A DNA stretch of 64,000 bases from Sipunculus nudus (GCA_026874595.1 CM049306.1:77836142-77900141), one strand, 5' to 3'; positions 1-12,259 are shown, counted from the first letter of the stretch. The notes: generated by a model not told the origin, from the sequence alone. Numbers and translations are program-made.

Positions 1-303
1 TGTGAATTATCAGATTAAAGAATCCTTGTTAGCCAACTTGCTATGCAAGACCCTGAGGGCATGCTAGGACTACAGATGAAAAAAAGCAGTCTCCCATTGG
101 ATGATGGGATCATCATCACCTGAATTTGTGATGGAGTTGATATTGTGCAAAGGTGGAAGTACTGCAAACTTCCTGACTACACATGTCTGGCGAAGTTGCA
201 CAATTAAGTGTGAGATTCAAACGTCCGCAAACCAAAGAGGAGAGGATGAGGAAGACACCGAGGTAGAGCTCGAGGATTCTGATGCTGATGATTGTGAAAA
301 CTG
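1..303 (+). pseudogene. Degenerate cysteine-cluster (CXC-like) ORF, copy 1, 3' part
   Basis: This is the duplicate of 46041-46338 and starts at the window edge, so the upstream part is not visible. The longest open stretch (101-304) ends with an acidic tail (EEDTEVELEDSDADDCEN). The cysteine cluster is only recognisable in another frame. It is a decayed copy with no function that I can assign. Confidence 0.45.
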
Positions 304-425
304 ATTATCGCTAGTGGGCTTAGAGAGTCGAGGAGTAAAACACTATGGCGATCCGGGTTCGATTTACCTCGTTCAGCCTCGTTTGCCAGCCTCGCCATCT
401 GACATCCACCGGGTGTTTTATACCC
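302..425 (+). repeat. tRNA-like (SINE head) module, copy 1
   Basis: An A-box-like GCTAGTGGGC near 310-320 is followed by a B-box-like GGGTTCGATTTA near 355-366. The spacing is typical of an internal RNA polymerase III promoter. The stretch lies between the cysteine-cluster relic and the transposase relic, and recurs at 46340-46455. A true tRNA is unlikely because I see no cloverleaf ends. A tRNA-derived SINE head is my inference. Confidence 0.4.
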
Positions 426-529
426 CAATGTACCACATTCCCTCGATCATATGCCTACTTCCAAATTTCAACTTAAGACGAGTCGGGAATATTTCATCAA
501 GCCGGTGTGTTATCGCTCGGGCTCAGCTG

Positions 530-1325
530 ACCTGGCCGCGTCTGTGGTAAAGAACATGTCACACCTCACTGCTTATGGATCAGGTACCCTTTGCCACTAA
601 ACAATTAATCACTTAATACGGTCTAGTTGCCTTGGGACAGCTGTCATCAGCCGAGTGACCGGTGTTGATTTCACACCTCGTTTGGTAAAGTGTCTTATAA
701 TGAGGAGACTAGCCAAGGACGGCTAGTTTTGCTAATGATGGACAACGCCCCTCATCAATATCATACCTGGCGATTGTCCTAAGTCACGCAGTTCGCTTGA
801 CAAAACTTGCCTGGGATTCCGTCAGCAGTGGCAATTGTTCACACAAGCGTTATACCCAGGGGTGACCAGCCAAATGAAACACATCGGCCGGACGGTCCAG
901 AAGCAAAGCAAAGCGTCTGCAAACACTTACAGAAAGCCTCGGGACTGACCACAGATCACAGTCTCCTCAGGAATCCATCAATGCCGACCAGAAGATCAGA
1001 ACGGCACAGCCTTTGAGCGAGCAAGATATCGTAAAACAGTGAGAGGCAGCGATGATACAGCCAGTCCAACCTAAGAACCTGAGGAAATAGTTCACCAACC
1101 TCCTCCCACATACGCCAGAGTCCGAAAAACCATGAAGACCATTTGCGATATTTCGAGAGCTCCAACGATAGCGAACAGTTCGATATTGACGCATTTTACA
1201 GGATGGACCAATGAATAACAGACCTTCAGTCACAAGCTGGTAAACAAAGCTCCATTACGGAATTCTTTATGAAAGTTAAACGGCAAAAGGAGGACCATGG
1301 GGAATTTAATATTTTGACCGGATAT
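530..1325 (+). pseudogene. Tigger/pogo-like DDE transposase relic, copy 1
   Basis: One frame around 719-775 reads VLLMMDNAPHQ, the motif around the second catalytic aspartate of Tc1/mariner-class Tigger/pogo transposases. Further on, LAWDSVSSGNC-like codons match the usual region after the catalytic core. The C-terminal part reads LSEQDIVKT-like codons, then LRYF and a FF-type end (SITEFFMKVKRQKEDH) near 1250-1300, as in the CENP-B/Tigger/Jerky group. The frame is interrupted by several stops and shifts. Relative to copy 2 (46500-47205) there is an extra stretch of about 160 bases at 549-708. Only the C-terminal half of a transposase is present and no terminal repeats were identified. Family assignment is from motif memory. 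Confidence 0.55.
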
Positions 1326-1431
1326 GTTATACATATATATCATTCTAAATAAATTGTACACGCCGTATTTTTTTCTGAAGTTATCTGTATTTTTTTTTTC
1401 ATTCGATGTGAATAAAGTAATAAAATGTGTA

Positions 1432-1605
1432 CACAGTTGACAAGCGGTGCCCTAATAAAACACAAGAAAAACCCATCTTTCACTCTCCCAAGCAAACCAT
1501 GATACAGTTAAAATAATAATGAAACAAGCAAAGGGTTCTGTATAAGAAGCTAACATTAATAAAAATATCGAATTTTCAGCAATTTTAAGGGGGGGGGGTA
1601 ATTAT
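1432..1605. other. Copy-1 spacer, nothing recognised
   Basis: This AT-rich stretch includes a short G-run near 1590. The partner copy has about 3 kb of different sequence at this point (47350-50345). I see no gene or element ends here. Confidence 0.5.
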
Positions 1606-1905
1606 TAGTATCTGCCGCTGATGTAAATGTATGAAACTGCCACATTGGACACACAACCAGAAAGCCTCTGATATTAGTTTTTTTATTGATACCAAATATG
1701 TTAAGATATATTTTGTATTCATGAAGTTATTAAAGAAATGCCATTGGAAAGTCGATGCGCCGTAAAGTTGAGTTTTCATGTAGGGTCATTGCATTCGACA
1801 GCGGATAACTATGACTAAGCTACTACTCTGGATCAGTTATCATACCAAAATATCATCTATAGGCATAGACATTAAAAAAAACTACTTAAGTTTTGCCACC
1901 CTGGA
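1606..1905 (+). repeat. Dispersed repeat, three copies in the window
   Basis: This stretch recurs in direct orientation at 50350-50625 as part of the duplication and, independently, in inverted orientation at about 45440-45690. The best anchors are the sequences around the CTCTGGATCAG-type core near 1826 and the CATCTATAGGCATAGAC near 1853. The inverted third copy lies outside the duplication, so this is a mobile or dispersed repeat family and not simply part of the duplicon. No coding potential was seen. Confidence 0.7.
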
Positions 1906-2277
1906 TTGTACCAATATCTGCTCTTGCCCATTGACTATATGAAATTTCATTCGTCCTACTAGCTATCTGTCAGGCACACGCGCACAGTAACACAAAAAGT
2001 TCTGATAATATAGCTTACTGTCACCTTCATTGGCGGAGGCAGTAACATACCGATTACTTCACTGTCCCTGACCAGTAAATGTTGTCAAGAATCTGTGATA
2101 TGATGTGAACATATTGTTTTGGAGTCCGCGTGCCAATTGTCAGAGTAGTACTTTGTGTGTTAAAACTTCGTATTAAATGAATAATAAATATAAGTTTCAT
2201 GCCTGCTTATCTCTGTTATCGTAACCTGTCTTGGCACAAGCGATCTCTGATACGTAAAAAAATACCTCGAATCATGA

Positions 2278-2536
2278 GGCCAAAATATAAAAGGTATGGT
2301 TCTCAGGCACCGCCCGCATCAATTTTAAACCCCCGTATCAAAAATTTTTATTTTGATTTTCCAAAGTAAGTTACCAATTTTCAGCTACAGCCGCTCGGAC
2401 ATTTCTTTCAAGAAGATAAAATCATACACTTTCCTTTGTTGTGTAGTACTTTTACTTGTTTAGCAAAATAAATCTGTTATAATCATGCTTTTTCCTTATC
2501 AATTTACATTTTTATCCAAACACACCAAATATAAAA

Positions 2537-2568
<32 letters not shown>

Positions 2569-2629
2569 CGAATGCCCGCATTGATTTCTGAAAAAGTGCC
2601 TGAGAACCATAATTTTTTTTATTTTGGCC
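2278..2629. mobile_element. Non-autonomous inverted-repeat element (MITE-like), 352 bp
   Basis: The ends are an inverted repeat of about 33 bases. The left arm at 2278-2310 starts GGCCAAAATA and ends ATGGTTCTCAGGCAC. The right arm at 2596-2629 is its complement with a few mismatches. Weaker pairing continues inward (GCCCGCAT at 2312 against ATGCGGGC near 2573-2580). The interior is AT-rich with a long A-run at about 2530-2568 and has no ORF. The paired duplicate has an empty site at about 51008-51025. Aligning both flanks to it gives a 3-base overlap (TGA left, TTA right, TTG in the empty copy), which suggests a 3-bp target duplication, as in PIF/Harbinger elements. The superfamily is an inference, but the insertion itself is well supported. 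Confidence 0.75.
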
Positions 2630-3834
2630 TTATATATCGATACAAATTTGTCGTGTCCATTTGACAGGTTCTCTGTATGCAGTATCGCCAGTCTAACGCA
2701 GGCGAGCTTGTTTGCTTATCCCCAATATGAGCCGGATGTTATAATGACGTATACACCTCTCCCTTGTGTATATTATTATAGCAAGGTCATTGCTCATTTT
2801 ATATCATTTCAGCTCTAATTCCCTCCAATCATAGACGGTAGGGGTTTATAATTAATCTTAAATGATTAATCTGAACTCCACATCCCGTTAGTTCTGACTG
2901 TACTACTGCTGGTGGAAAAAAACAGGTTTTGAAAGTTATACTACGGAGCCCCGGCGAACCCGTTTAAGAATTTAATTCAGATATGATATATATTATAGTA
3001 ATAAATACCAATTTATTTAATTTGGAAGATCTGTAGTTTATAAAAAAATATGTTAACATCATTTAATCCCATCGGTGGCAGCCATGGGCACTGGCTGCAT
3101 GGGAAAGGAATACATTGAACATCTATTGATTGGAAGATGCCTTGTAAACACTCTTTAAAAGATAACGATCTATACATTACATTCTAAAATAATATAATTA
3201 ACAGTGGTCGCACTGGAGTATTGTCACAGAACTCCTTCGATATATTTTCTTTTTCGGTCTTGAACTGTATGAATTGATGCATAGTGTGTCCCAACAAGGA
3301 CCAATTTTCTTATATGTCGGAGGTGAATCACAGCGCCACCTGACGGAGAGCCATCAAGGCATAGAGCGGTTTGTTGGTCAGCATCAGGGCCCTGTCCTTG
3401 GTCGTCTAACATTACACAATGTTCAGTATTTCCTAGAACATCAACAAGAAAAAAAAGGGACTATATTAATACATTATGCGATAAGCAGGGTTTAAAATAA
3501 ACATTTATCTTGTGTGTTGTTCATTAATTTACAAAATATCTTTAGCCATGCTGTTCCTATGTATTTCTATGGCCTGTGCAACCAAATGTTCACCTGTCAC
3601 GTCTGTGTAGTTGTGTTATCCATTAATATATTAAAATAGGATAGCCAGTCTTCGTTATATATAAAGAACTGTCTATCATATATATAGGATAAATCTACTT
3701 TGGTTTTTATGTTTAAACAATCAACACGTAGCTTGCTAATGTGAAAGCTCGCATGGCCTCATATGCCACCATGGGCATGAAGAGGATAGGTAGGTAGGTA
3801 TGAAAGCTCGCATGTAAGTGTCGTTTTAAGCGAC

Positions 3835-4085
3835 ATATGTGGCTCAGGGGTATAGCACAAGTATAAAAGCTGCGACATTGGGAATTCGAATCTCAGCCAA
3901 GGCGTTGAATCTTTTTCACGGTCGGCCCCCACCAAGGGTTGACGCTCTGCGGGCGTAATGGGAAGGCCTTGCCAAACGGCCGTGTTTCACTCATGAGCCT
4001 TTCGGGGGTTCCTCAGTGGTATGACCCAGCAATGGGGACTATTTTATACCGAGGGCCCGCCGGTCCACCAGTCATCGGGCTAGTT
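3835..4085 (+). mobile_element. tRNA-derived SINE, copy 1
   Basis: An A-box-like TGGCTCAGGGG at 3840-3850 is followed by a B-box-like GAATTCGAATC at 3882-3892. Then comes a conserved non-tRNA body containing CACGGTCGGCCCCCACCAAG and GACGCTCTGCGGGCGTAATG. The same order occurs at 52212-52465 (duplication) and, diverged, at 47822-48110 outside the shared segment. Three copies, one independent, with the same head and body support a SINE family. I did not find a clear 3' tail or target duplication. Confidence 0.7.
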
Positions 4086-4307
4086 AACACATGATATACA
4101 ATGAGTAGAAGTGTATGATACTGTCCTCTCACGTAGTCCGAAAACGGAATTGAATTCTGCAAAGTACTTTAAATTAAGCTATGTCAAAAAATGGAGGCGG
4201 TTACCCCAAACAACAATTGAAAAAAATGATAATTTTTTGGTGATTTACCTTTTTCATTTTTGTTTTTATTTACGTCTTTAACGTTCTCCTTTTACTAAAG
4301 ACTGGCT

Positions 4308-4308
4308 T

Positions 4309-4370
<62 letters not shown>
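4308..4370. repeat. (TA)n microsatellite
   Basis: About 60 bases of TA repeat sit at the boundary of the copy-1 private segment. The homologous position in copy 2 (52696-52716) has only about 20 bases. Confidence 0.95.
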
Positions 4371-4372
<2 letters not shown>

Positions 4373-5715
4373 CATTCGACTCAGTTATTTATATGATGAT
4401 ACCACATCATCAAAGAAACATATATTTGACAGAAAAACTGAAGGAAAAAGAAAAACTGCATTATTGAATATGCGGTGCTTAAACATACAACACAAAAATA
4501 ATTAGAATAATACCATTCATATAGCTCAATATAATTTCATTTTATTTCTTCCTTAAGAGCATTCACCTTAATTGTATGCAAAATTCTCAAGGACCATGCA
4601 GTAAAATGCAGAATAGAACAGTCAGTTATTCACAGATAAAACGACTATAAAAACTAGGGAACAGAAAAAAATATTTTCTACGATATATTAGTAGAAAAAA
4701 AGGCTCATGCATACATACATATAATGTGGATGAAAAAAATCCAACAAAATATTGGTAATATCGTTCCTTTTGGAGGTTATACAGAATTTAAAGGTAAAAT
4801 CATTGCCTTGTAAGAAATCGCCGAATTTAATTATAGACTTCTGCACAACAATATCCCGTTTAGCTCATGTTTTGCAAGATTGGACAAGACGGTGAACCCA
4901 TATTGTCATATTGGTAACACATTAGACGACTTGTCCTATATTGTAAAATCGTGATTGCAATTTTGACCATAATTTGTTGTCTACTATAGGTGAACTTAAC
5001 ATTAAAACATATAGTTAATAGGGTACGGTATTTGATTCCATTTGAATACTAATTTACTATTCATTAATATATGCGTCAGAATAAAAGCATACGCCATATT
5101 TAAAAGAACAAATGGGTGCAAAAATAAATAAAAGTAATATTTCATCAAACTTTATCATTAAACATATTAAAAAAGACTTGTGCTTTTATCAGTGCATTCA
5201 AACTAATCTGAAGGTTGAGTATGTAAACTGAAATAAAAAAAAATAAAAATATTATTAAATAAGTTATTGTTGTGATGATGATGAAGGGATGAACTATAGT
5301 GATGTTGATGACGCGCTACAGTATTGATAATCTAATTATTTTGATGATCATCATCATTAGCTTGTTACTACATTGTGGAGTACAACGGGCCTATATGGTG
5401 ATGAATACAAGTGTATGACCAAATGTTACGAAAGTGATTATAATGGGAATGTAAGAAAAAAATATATTTATATTAATAGTGCTACTATGATGTCATAACA
5501 GTGTTGATGATGTGATTAATGTCTCGATAAAGCTGATTTTAATGTTGATATAATTGTATAGATGACATAGCTATATAATGAATGTATTGTGACTGTGCAC
5601 TTACACGGACAATATGCAGCAGTTGTATACATGTATATTGCAAGGGAAAGAAATGTATACTGAATTCACAGTATTATCTAATATATTGAAAGAGAATGAT
5701 GACACCAATAAAATG
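4371..5715. other. Segment private to duplication copy 1, no gene seen
   Basis: Copy 2 passes directly from the (TA)n tract at 52716 to the sequence equivalent to 5716, so these 1.35 kb were gained here or lost there. The content is AT-rich, with GATGATG-rich low-complexity DNA at 5265-5560. I see no terminal repeats, conserved ORF or element signature. Confidence 0.6.
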
Positions 5716-6905
5716 GAAGTTCAAAAGTACATTTGAAATTAATAATATATATTTATTATGAGTCATTTTAAATTTTGTATCAGGTCACTGAAAAAAGTTA
5801 TTTCAGTTAGATATATTTCATCTATTCCCACCACCTTGAATAAAATTTCATATAAAAACCCTTTTTCAGGATTAACTTTAAATATCCTGCTTCAGTTTGA
5901 GAAAAAAATCATCCTTTCTTGAAATTGCAAAATTAGTGCTTGCTGAAGCTTTAACGTCGCATAAGACTGGTGTTGCTACTTACTTCCATTTGATGTTGCA
6001 TTTTCTTGTTGTACGTGCAATCAAACACATTCACATATGTATGAGAAGAGCAAAAATGTGTGTGTTGAAACAGAAATATGAAATAATTGTATAATATACA
6101 GATTCTGTATCACGATGAAGAATTGTGACCAAAATGTAAACCTACATCAGTGATGTCTTAAACACTCATGTTACTCATGGAATTTAAGTTTAAAAATCAT
6201 ACAGACAACATGTCTGTGCCCCACACGAAATTGTCCCTCTTTGTTTACCTTTCTTCTTATCAGGGGCGACAATGTAGGGGGGGGGGATGGAGGGTATATA
6301 TACCCGCGACCCTTTAGCAAGAGGGGATGATCTATGTAATCCTCCTCTGTGTGTGTGTGTTTGAAAAATGTGCGAGCCATCCCCGCAGCCTTGAAGACAA
6401 ATTGACGCTACTGCTTCTTATTGTCTAAAATGCCTAGCTATTATAAATAGTTGTACAATCATATATAAAAAAGTTTATATTTATCATTACTGGTAGCGTA
6501 CAGTTAAATCCTTTTCAGGATTTAGAGAAGGTAGGGGTGGTGGGGGGGGGGGGGGGGGGGGCGATGGATTGGGCCAAATGTGATTTCAATCCAATCAATC
6601 CTGAGTTACGATACCAATTTTCCAGAAAAATTTATACATGGATCATTAGGTAAGCAGTTTCTGGCAGAAAGAATTTTGCCTGTTGTTTGTACATGTATTT
6701 TAAATTTTACCAGTCAGAATTATATAAAACAATATTAACGTGTTAATAAATAATAAAATTTAATACGAAGTAGAAATATTTTCATGAACTGTTCAAAAAG
6801 ATGTTTAGGTACATTCAGTTTATTTCTAAAATGGTATTTTCAATTATGACAGATATTACTTTATCCAAGTATGTAGTAATAATTAATATCCTAGGGGTAT
6901 GATAA
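5716..6905. other. Duplicated non-coding stretch, no gene seen
   Basis: It matches 52728-54045. The short ORF at 5897-6094 is not preserved well in copy 2, where the equivalent stretch carries shifts, so I do not call a gene. A G-run of about 20 bases occurs at 6541-6561 and a shorter one near 6278. Confidence 0.6.
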
Positions 6906-6934
6906 TAATAATAATTTATATCAAAGTTTTAGCT

Positions 6935-7505
6935 CATCTGACTGAAAGTCACCTGAGCAATAGCGATCACTCTTTGTCCGTCGTCCGTCTGTCTGTCTGT
7001 CCGTTCTGCAAAGATTTGGTCGTCCGTTAACAGGGCACAAATTGTAACCTTGTCCTAGAATCTTTTAACTTGACATCAAGGCAGGTCCATGAAAAATGTC
7101 CTTGGTAACATAAAATTAAGTCTCTGTTACCCATAACCTCCCGGGATCCCAGCTATGGCGATCAGAAGTACCCCAAGAATAATTAAAAATTTGATACAAA
7201 AGCTTCAGTATGTGAACAGCTTATGCATTGATCACCATGATTATTGATCAAGGAGTGTTTCAACAATTCCTGCAGACTTGTTGCGACACCTGGATTTCTT
7301 TTTTGGAATTTTACATATTTTTTTACTCTATTTTTAAGACCTTCAAAGATGTGGTCGTCCGTTAAGAGGGCACATGTCATTACCTGGACCTAGAATATTC
7401 TTACTTTATATCCAGGAAGGTCCATGTAAAATCTCCTCAGAAACCTTAATTAGGTCTTTGTTACCCATATCATCTGAGCTATTGTGTTCAGAATTACCCC
7501 CCACC
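6935..7505 (-). repeat. Dispersed repeat family, two tandem units
   Basis: Two related units, at about 7015-7170 and 7345-7500, share the order CGTCCGTTAA, GGGCACA, CCTAGAAT, CAGG.AGGTCCATG, CTGTTACCCAT. The reverse complement of the same order appears twice at about 12360-12545 and 12600-12775. The stretch is preceded by a GTCCGTCGTCCGTC-type segment at 6977-7000, a motif I associate with mollusc repeats. Non-coding. Confidence 0.6.
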
Positions 7506-7589
7506 CCCCACCCCAGAATATTTGATACCAAAGCTCAAGTATCTGAATAACTTATGCATTGATTATGCATTCATGTAAATAAGGGGTAC

Positions 7590-10414
7590 AACTCCTTTAT
7601 TGACTCTAAAATAGAGTTTGATGCTACGGAGGGCAACGTGCCGTCTGAAGAAGAAACCGTAGCTTGCGGGGTAAAAACCTCAGTCGATTCCTGCGAGGAA
7701 CTTAATAAGGCTAGGTCCTTTCAATACTCCTAATGCTAGGAGTATCCACTAGACAAGGCTAAGTCTTTTTATGGCTCTTGTGAGAGTATTTCAAAAGAGG
7801 CCAGGTCCTCTTTTGAAAAACAGAAATTTGTTTCTGAAGAGGAGAATTTCTCTGTTGACTTTGTTGAGGGGTTTGAGTGTAATAAGGATGTAGATTTCTT
7901 AAGTGACTCTGGAAACGATTTTATGACTGACACTATCAGTGTCAATTCTTTGTTTGATGAAACTGAGGTAGTAGATTCCTCTCCTGACTCCGAAATGGAG
8001 TTATTTGACACATTCATACATGATGGTTTTGTATCACATTTAAATGATTTTTCAGACTCTATCCCTATTAGAATTTGAGGGACACTGGTTCAGGCCAGAC
8101 TCTCATGTTAGCAAACACTTTGCCAATTTTTGTAACAGGTCCTTTACTGGTGCACATGCACTTGTTAATAGTGTGTTTTCAGACAAGCACACTTCAGTTC
8201 CGCTTCACAGTATCACGTCTAACGACTCGCCCGTACATGATGCAGGTCAGATCTTATCGTGGAACAGCATAAGGACCCTGATACTTCATGTTTGTTTCCC
8301 AGGGCAGTTTCTAAAGATGAACTCTCACAGAAGCCAGCTTGTTTCTATGTTATAATGGAGTGCTTATGCGTAAATATCGACCACCTGATGTATGCGCTGA
8401 TGATGAGTGGGCCATTAAACATCAAATAGAAGTCCGCAAAAGTTATCGCAATGAAATTCTAAGCATGGTACATGAGGCTCCTTTGTCTGGCCATTTAGGT
8501 ATAGATAAAACGTATCAGAAAGTTAGTACACATTTCTATTTGCCTAACCTCAGGACAGATGTTGTACAATATTGTAAATCATGCCATACATGCCAGATGG
8601 TAGGCATGCCCAATCAGAATCCTCCAAAAGCCCCACTTTAGTAGGATTATTGTTGATTGTGTTGGACCAACCACCCAAAACAAAATCAGGAAATGAATAT
8701 TTGCTGACAATTATGTGCGAATCTACCAGGTTCCCTGAGGCAATACCTTTGCGCAAAATTAATGCCATAATAATTGTCAAGGCTCTGACTAATTTTTTTA
8801 CAACTTTTGGAATACCAAAATCCTTCCAGTCTGACCAAGGGTCTACTTTTATGTCTGGCTTATTCCAGCAAGTAATACTAGAACTAGGTATAAAACAGTA
8901 CATCTCTTCGACATACCATCCTGAAAGTCAGTGCACCCTCGAGCATTTTCACCAGACTTAAAAAAAAATGATTAGGACTTATTATTATATCACACAGAAA
9001 GACTGGGATAAAGGAATCCACCTATTGCTGTTTGCTGTCAGAGAATTTTTTCAAGAGTCCTTCGTTTCAGTCCCTTTGAACTAGTTTTTGGACACTCAGT
9101 TCGAGGTCCATTAAAACTGCTTAAAGAAAAACTCTTGTGTAAAAATCCTGATTCTCTTAGTTTATTGCAGTATGTCTCAGACTTTTGCACTAAACTACAC
9201 AATGCTTGAGAGATTGCAAAGTATTATATAAAATCTGCACAAATTCAATTGACACAAAGTATGACAAGCACACTGTAAGTAGGACGTTTGAGCTGTAAAC
9301 GAGATGTTTATGTAATGTTGTTAATAAGATGAGTTGTGAAATATTGTAAAAATTTAGTGATTGTGATCGCAAAAAAGGTTTTCTTGAGAAAACTTTCTTT
9401 TTTTCTTACTAGAGGGGGAGTGTAACAGGTATCTGTTTTATTGTGCGCAGGAGTGGAACATTTGTGTGTAGGCATTCTGTTTCGCGTGAAGCGCAAACCC
9501 TGTGCGCAGCTATACATTGTTACAGGTATCTGTTTTATTGTGCGCAGGAGTGGTACATGTGTCTGTAGGCATTCTGTTTCGTGTGAGGTGCAAACCCTGT
9601 GCGCTGCTATAAATAACGGCACCTGCTGAACTCTCGTGGCGTGAAGAGACACAGCGCTCGGTGTAATCCGTACTGGGTGAACCCTGGCATGTAAAGACAC
9701 AGCACTCGTGCTAATCAAGAATGATCTGGGCTGTTCGCGTGTCTTGTACTGTTCTTTGGGATGTTCGTGAAGTAGAAGTTTCTAGGCTTTTTGGTGAGAA
9801 GCTATAAATTAGGGGCTGTATTTAGATCCAAAAGAAGGAGGAGAAACATTCCAGCGGACACGGAAGAGTGTGAGTCAGTTTGTGGACCTTTCCGATAATT
9901 GCAGCACTTATAGTTATTCTTCGAAATTTGTAATGGATTTTATACAGTCTTCAGTTTGCCTTTGGAATTACTGCCAGAACTTCACATTTGGATTACAACA
10001 GATTGATTTTGAGATTACACTGGACTATTATTCTCTGGGAAGATGTACGTGAACTGTTCATCTGGATTATGTTTTAAAGGATTTGTTGAGCTGTGACAGT
10101 GGTGGTATCCAGAATCAAAGCCTAGGATCCGTACTCTCCTTTACTGTACACTTTATTTATTATACTGTGTAATTGTATTGATTTACTGTTATACTGTTGT
10201 TATACTGTATAATTGTATTGCTTTAGTGTATTATAATGTAAGGATTGTTTTAAGAAATTATAATTATTTGTTAAAGAAAACCACTGACTTCTTTATTCAT
10301 TCCCCTAGACATTTCACGATGCCTAATGTTACAGAATCTGATTTTTATTTATCTCCGTAACAAAATTTATGCTCGTCACGCCTACGTGATCTGTTGTTAT
10401 TAGGTTCCGTAACA
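7590..10414 (+). mobile_element. Ty3/gypsy LTR retrotransposon fossil, copy 1
   Basis: A broken relic with recognisable parts in the usual order. There is a protease-like stretch (RDTGSGQTLMLANTLP, about 8070-8130). An integrase with an H2C2-type zinc region (HEAPLSGHLGIDKTYQK, then CKSCHTC, about 8470-8600) and a core (about 8640-8960) follows. Then come a purine tract (9411-9420) and one LTR (9421-10414). Gag and reverse transcriptase were not recognised and no 5' LTR is visible. The reading frames carry many breaks (at least half a dozen), so the element is long dead. The protease-integrase part also lies in duplication copy 2. The family is judged from protease and integrase motifs. Age is probably old, predating the duplication. 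Confidence 0.75.
9421..10414 (+). repeat. 3' LTR of the gypsy fossil
   Basis: It begins TGTAACAG directly after a purine tract (AGAGGGGGAG) and ends CCGTAACA, giving a short TG...CA inverted repeat. It is 994 bases long. An internal tandem duplication of about 97 bases spans about 9421-9615. A TATAAATA-like sequence at 9609-9616 could be its old promoter. No second LTR is in the window, so age cannot be judged from LTR divergence. Confidence 0.75.
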
Positions 10415-12250
10415 CTCTCTCTTTCCCTCACTCTCTCTCTCTTTAAAAACACAGTATTTGATAAATTGTTCCTACAGGCCATGTAAAACATTTATGTGGC
10501 TTCTTTCGTAAAAACCTCTAATTTTCATCATCCACACTAATCAAGTACGTGGTTTATACATGTAAATACCTGTATTTAAAGAGTGAAACATGAATGGCAA
10601 ATCAAGGAAGGACCAAAGGACCGATATTGGTGCCTGAATTGTAGGTCATGAGAACATACAGTTTTTATTAATAGTATACAAAACTCAATAAGGCAACATC
10701 AAATGTGTACTTGTATAGTATTCATTGTCCATGAAGCTACAGAAACCTGGCGCCTACTTCTTAACATAAACGGAAATCTGGCTCCTAATTCTTTATATTT
10801 TATGTACAGTTCAATTAAAAGATATTTCAATGTTTACTGATTCCGCATAAATGTATTGTTCCTTAGAGAAAACCTGAGCAGAATATGAGCAGAAATACAT
10901 ATTCCAATTAGCATTTTGTTATAAATGAACAGATGTTTCCAATCCGTGTTGATGAAATATAAGGCACAATATAATGGAAAAAACAGCATAAGCACTTATA
11001 ATTTAGAACTATAAAATAATTAATCCAGCTTGTATCCACCAATAAACCAGTGCAACACAGGTTAATCAGGTGACGGTATGTTCATATTTGAATGCCATAA
11101 TTTCCATCACTTGTATGTGTGGCAAAACATGTTACCTGGAAGAAATTACTCTCGGAAGAAATTACGGATCACCAAGGGCATGAATGGTGCCGTTTCTGGC
11201 GATAGATAACGAAAACAATTCCTTGATATGCAGCTAATCATACATCCTACTGTTTATGACTACTTTCATTTATAAGTTTGTTTATATGGAGATCTGCAAA
11301 TGGCCCTGTGGCATACTTGACAATAAAGTATGATATATTTACATGAAATGATGACAATTTTAGATAATTAAAATCAACCGACCATGGATCATGACACTCG
11401 GCGGATAGGCACCCTTGGTGAAATATGATCTTCTGTATGTAGTCCACATTATAATTTGCTTTATAGAATCCTTTGTAAATACATTTATCATTAGATAGCT
11501 GAGTAACACTAATTTCCACGAAAATACAATTAGACAAATAAGACTGAGGGAGTACTATATGTCAATGAGCAAATGGTATGATGCAGGTTTGGAGAGTTTA
11601 AATAATAAATAACCTTTTTGGCCAATTACTTGAAGAAACAAGTGTCAATTTGCTTTCACGTAGGATACCAGAATTTGCCCAAAACTAACTGTCAATTTGC
11701 TTTTATGCAGGATACGAGAATTTTGACAAAACTAACTGTATGCAAATTACAGGCACTTGGCTCTAGTGGCTGCAAAACATGCCCTGTTAACAGATGGCAG
11801 ACTGGGGATCATCGCTATAGCCCAGTTAACATAAAATCAGCTGAGCTTATAAAATTTACATATCAGTCCGACGGCTTGAATAAACCATATCATAAAATCA
11901 CAACCTTTGTAAATACCTTTCTACTACTGCATAGGTACTCATCTCTTGCATCATCCGATATATACAAGAAGTTTGATTTCTGAATTAACATAATCATGTC
12001 CATTCGACAGATGTACATATAATACAAACAACTAAAATATCCTTTTAAATAAATCATTAAACAAGTGACCCATGGGTCATGACGCTGATTGGGAAGAGAT
12101 TCGCAAAGGGAGATTTTATCATCTGAATGGTAGTATATACCCATTCAACTGAAGCATCAAACAGATTAACCATGAGGCCAAGATTGTCTGTTTTTATACA
12201 TCTGATAATAGAGAAAAAATGCGTAAACTTAAAAAAAATACAGGTGGCTC
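10415..12250. other. No gene seen; one short tandem repeat
   Basis: AT-rich DNA with short unrelated ORFs only. At 11644-11742 a unit of about 50 bases (TGTCAATTTGCTTT...AACTAAC) is present twice. The open stretches at 11247-11537 and 11618-11983 have no recognisable motif and I do not call them genes. Confidence 0.6.
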
Positions 12251-12259
12251 CACCAGTCT

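Larger units (their letters stand above)
1..8640 (+). repeat. Segmental duplication, copy 1 (partner 46041-55690)
   Basis: Reading both stretches side by side shows the same blocks in the same order and orientation. Bases 1-1430 match 46041-47345, 1610-3000 match 50350-51400, 3000-4320 match 51430-52700, and 5716-8636 match 52728-55684. Matches are near-identical over long runs, for example around 3060-3200 against 51470-51600. The copies differ by private segments. Copy 1 alone has 549-708, 2278-2629, about 4370-5715 and about 6910-7255. Copy 2 alone has about 47350-50345 and 53455-53575. The left edge of copy 1 is the window edge. The right edge falls near 8636/55684, where the two copies stop matching. 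Confidence 0.9.

Noticed and set aside
3840-3912. Possible tRNA gene from A-box and B-box matches
   Set aside because: No acceptor stem or anticodon arm could be paired. The same head occurs on a conserved non-tRNA body in three places, so it is a SINE.
4308-4370. CRISPR-like or regularly spaced arrays
   Set aside because: All tandem arrays here are simple TA repeats or diverged units of 50-300 bases without unique spacers, and the genome is eukaryotic.
7769-8017. Serine-rich minus-strand open frames here and at 54549-54797
   Set aside because: Although present in both duplicates, they are antisense to the acidic plus-strand coding part of the gypsy fossil and have no motif of their own.
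8550-8903. 117-codon open frame on the minus strand
   Set aside because: It is the antisense shadow of the integrase relic on the plus strand.
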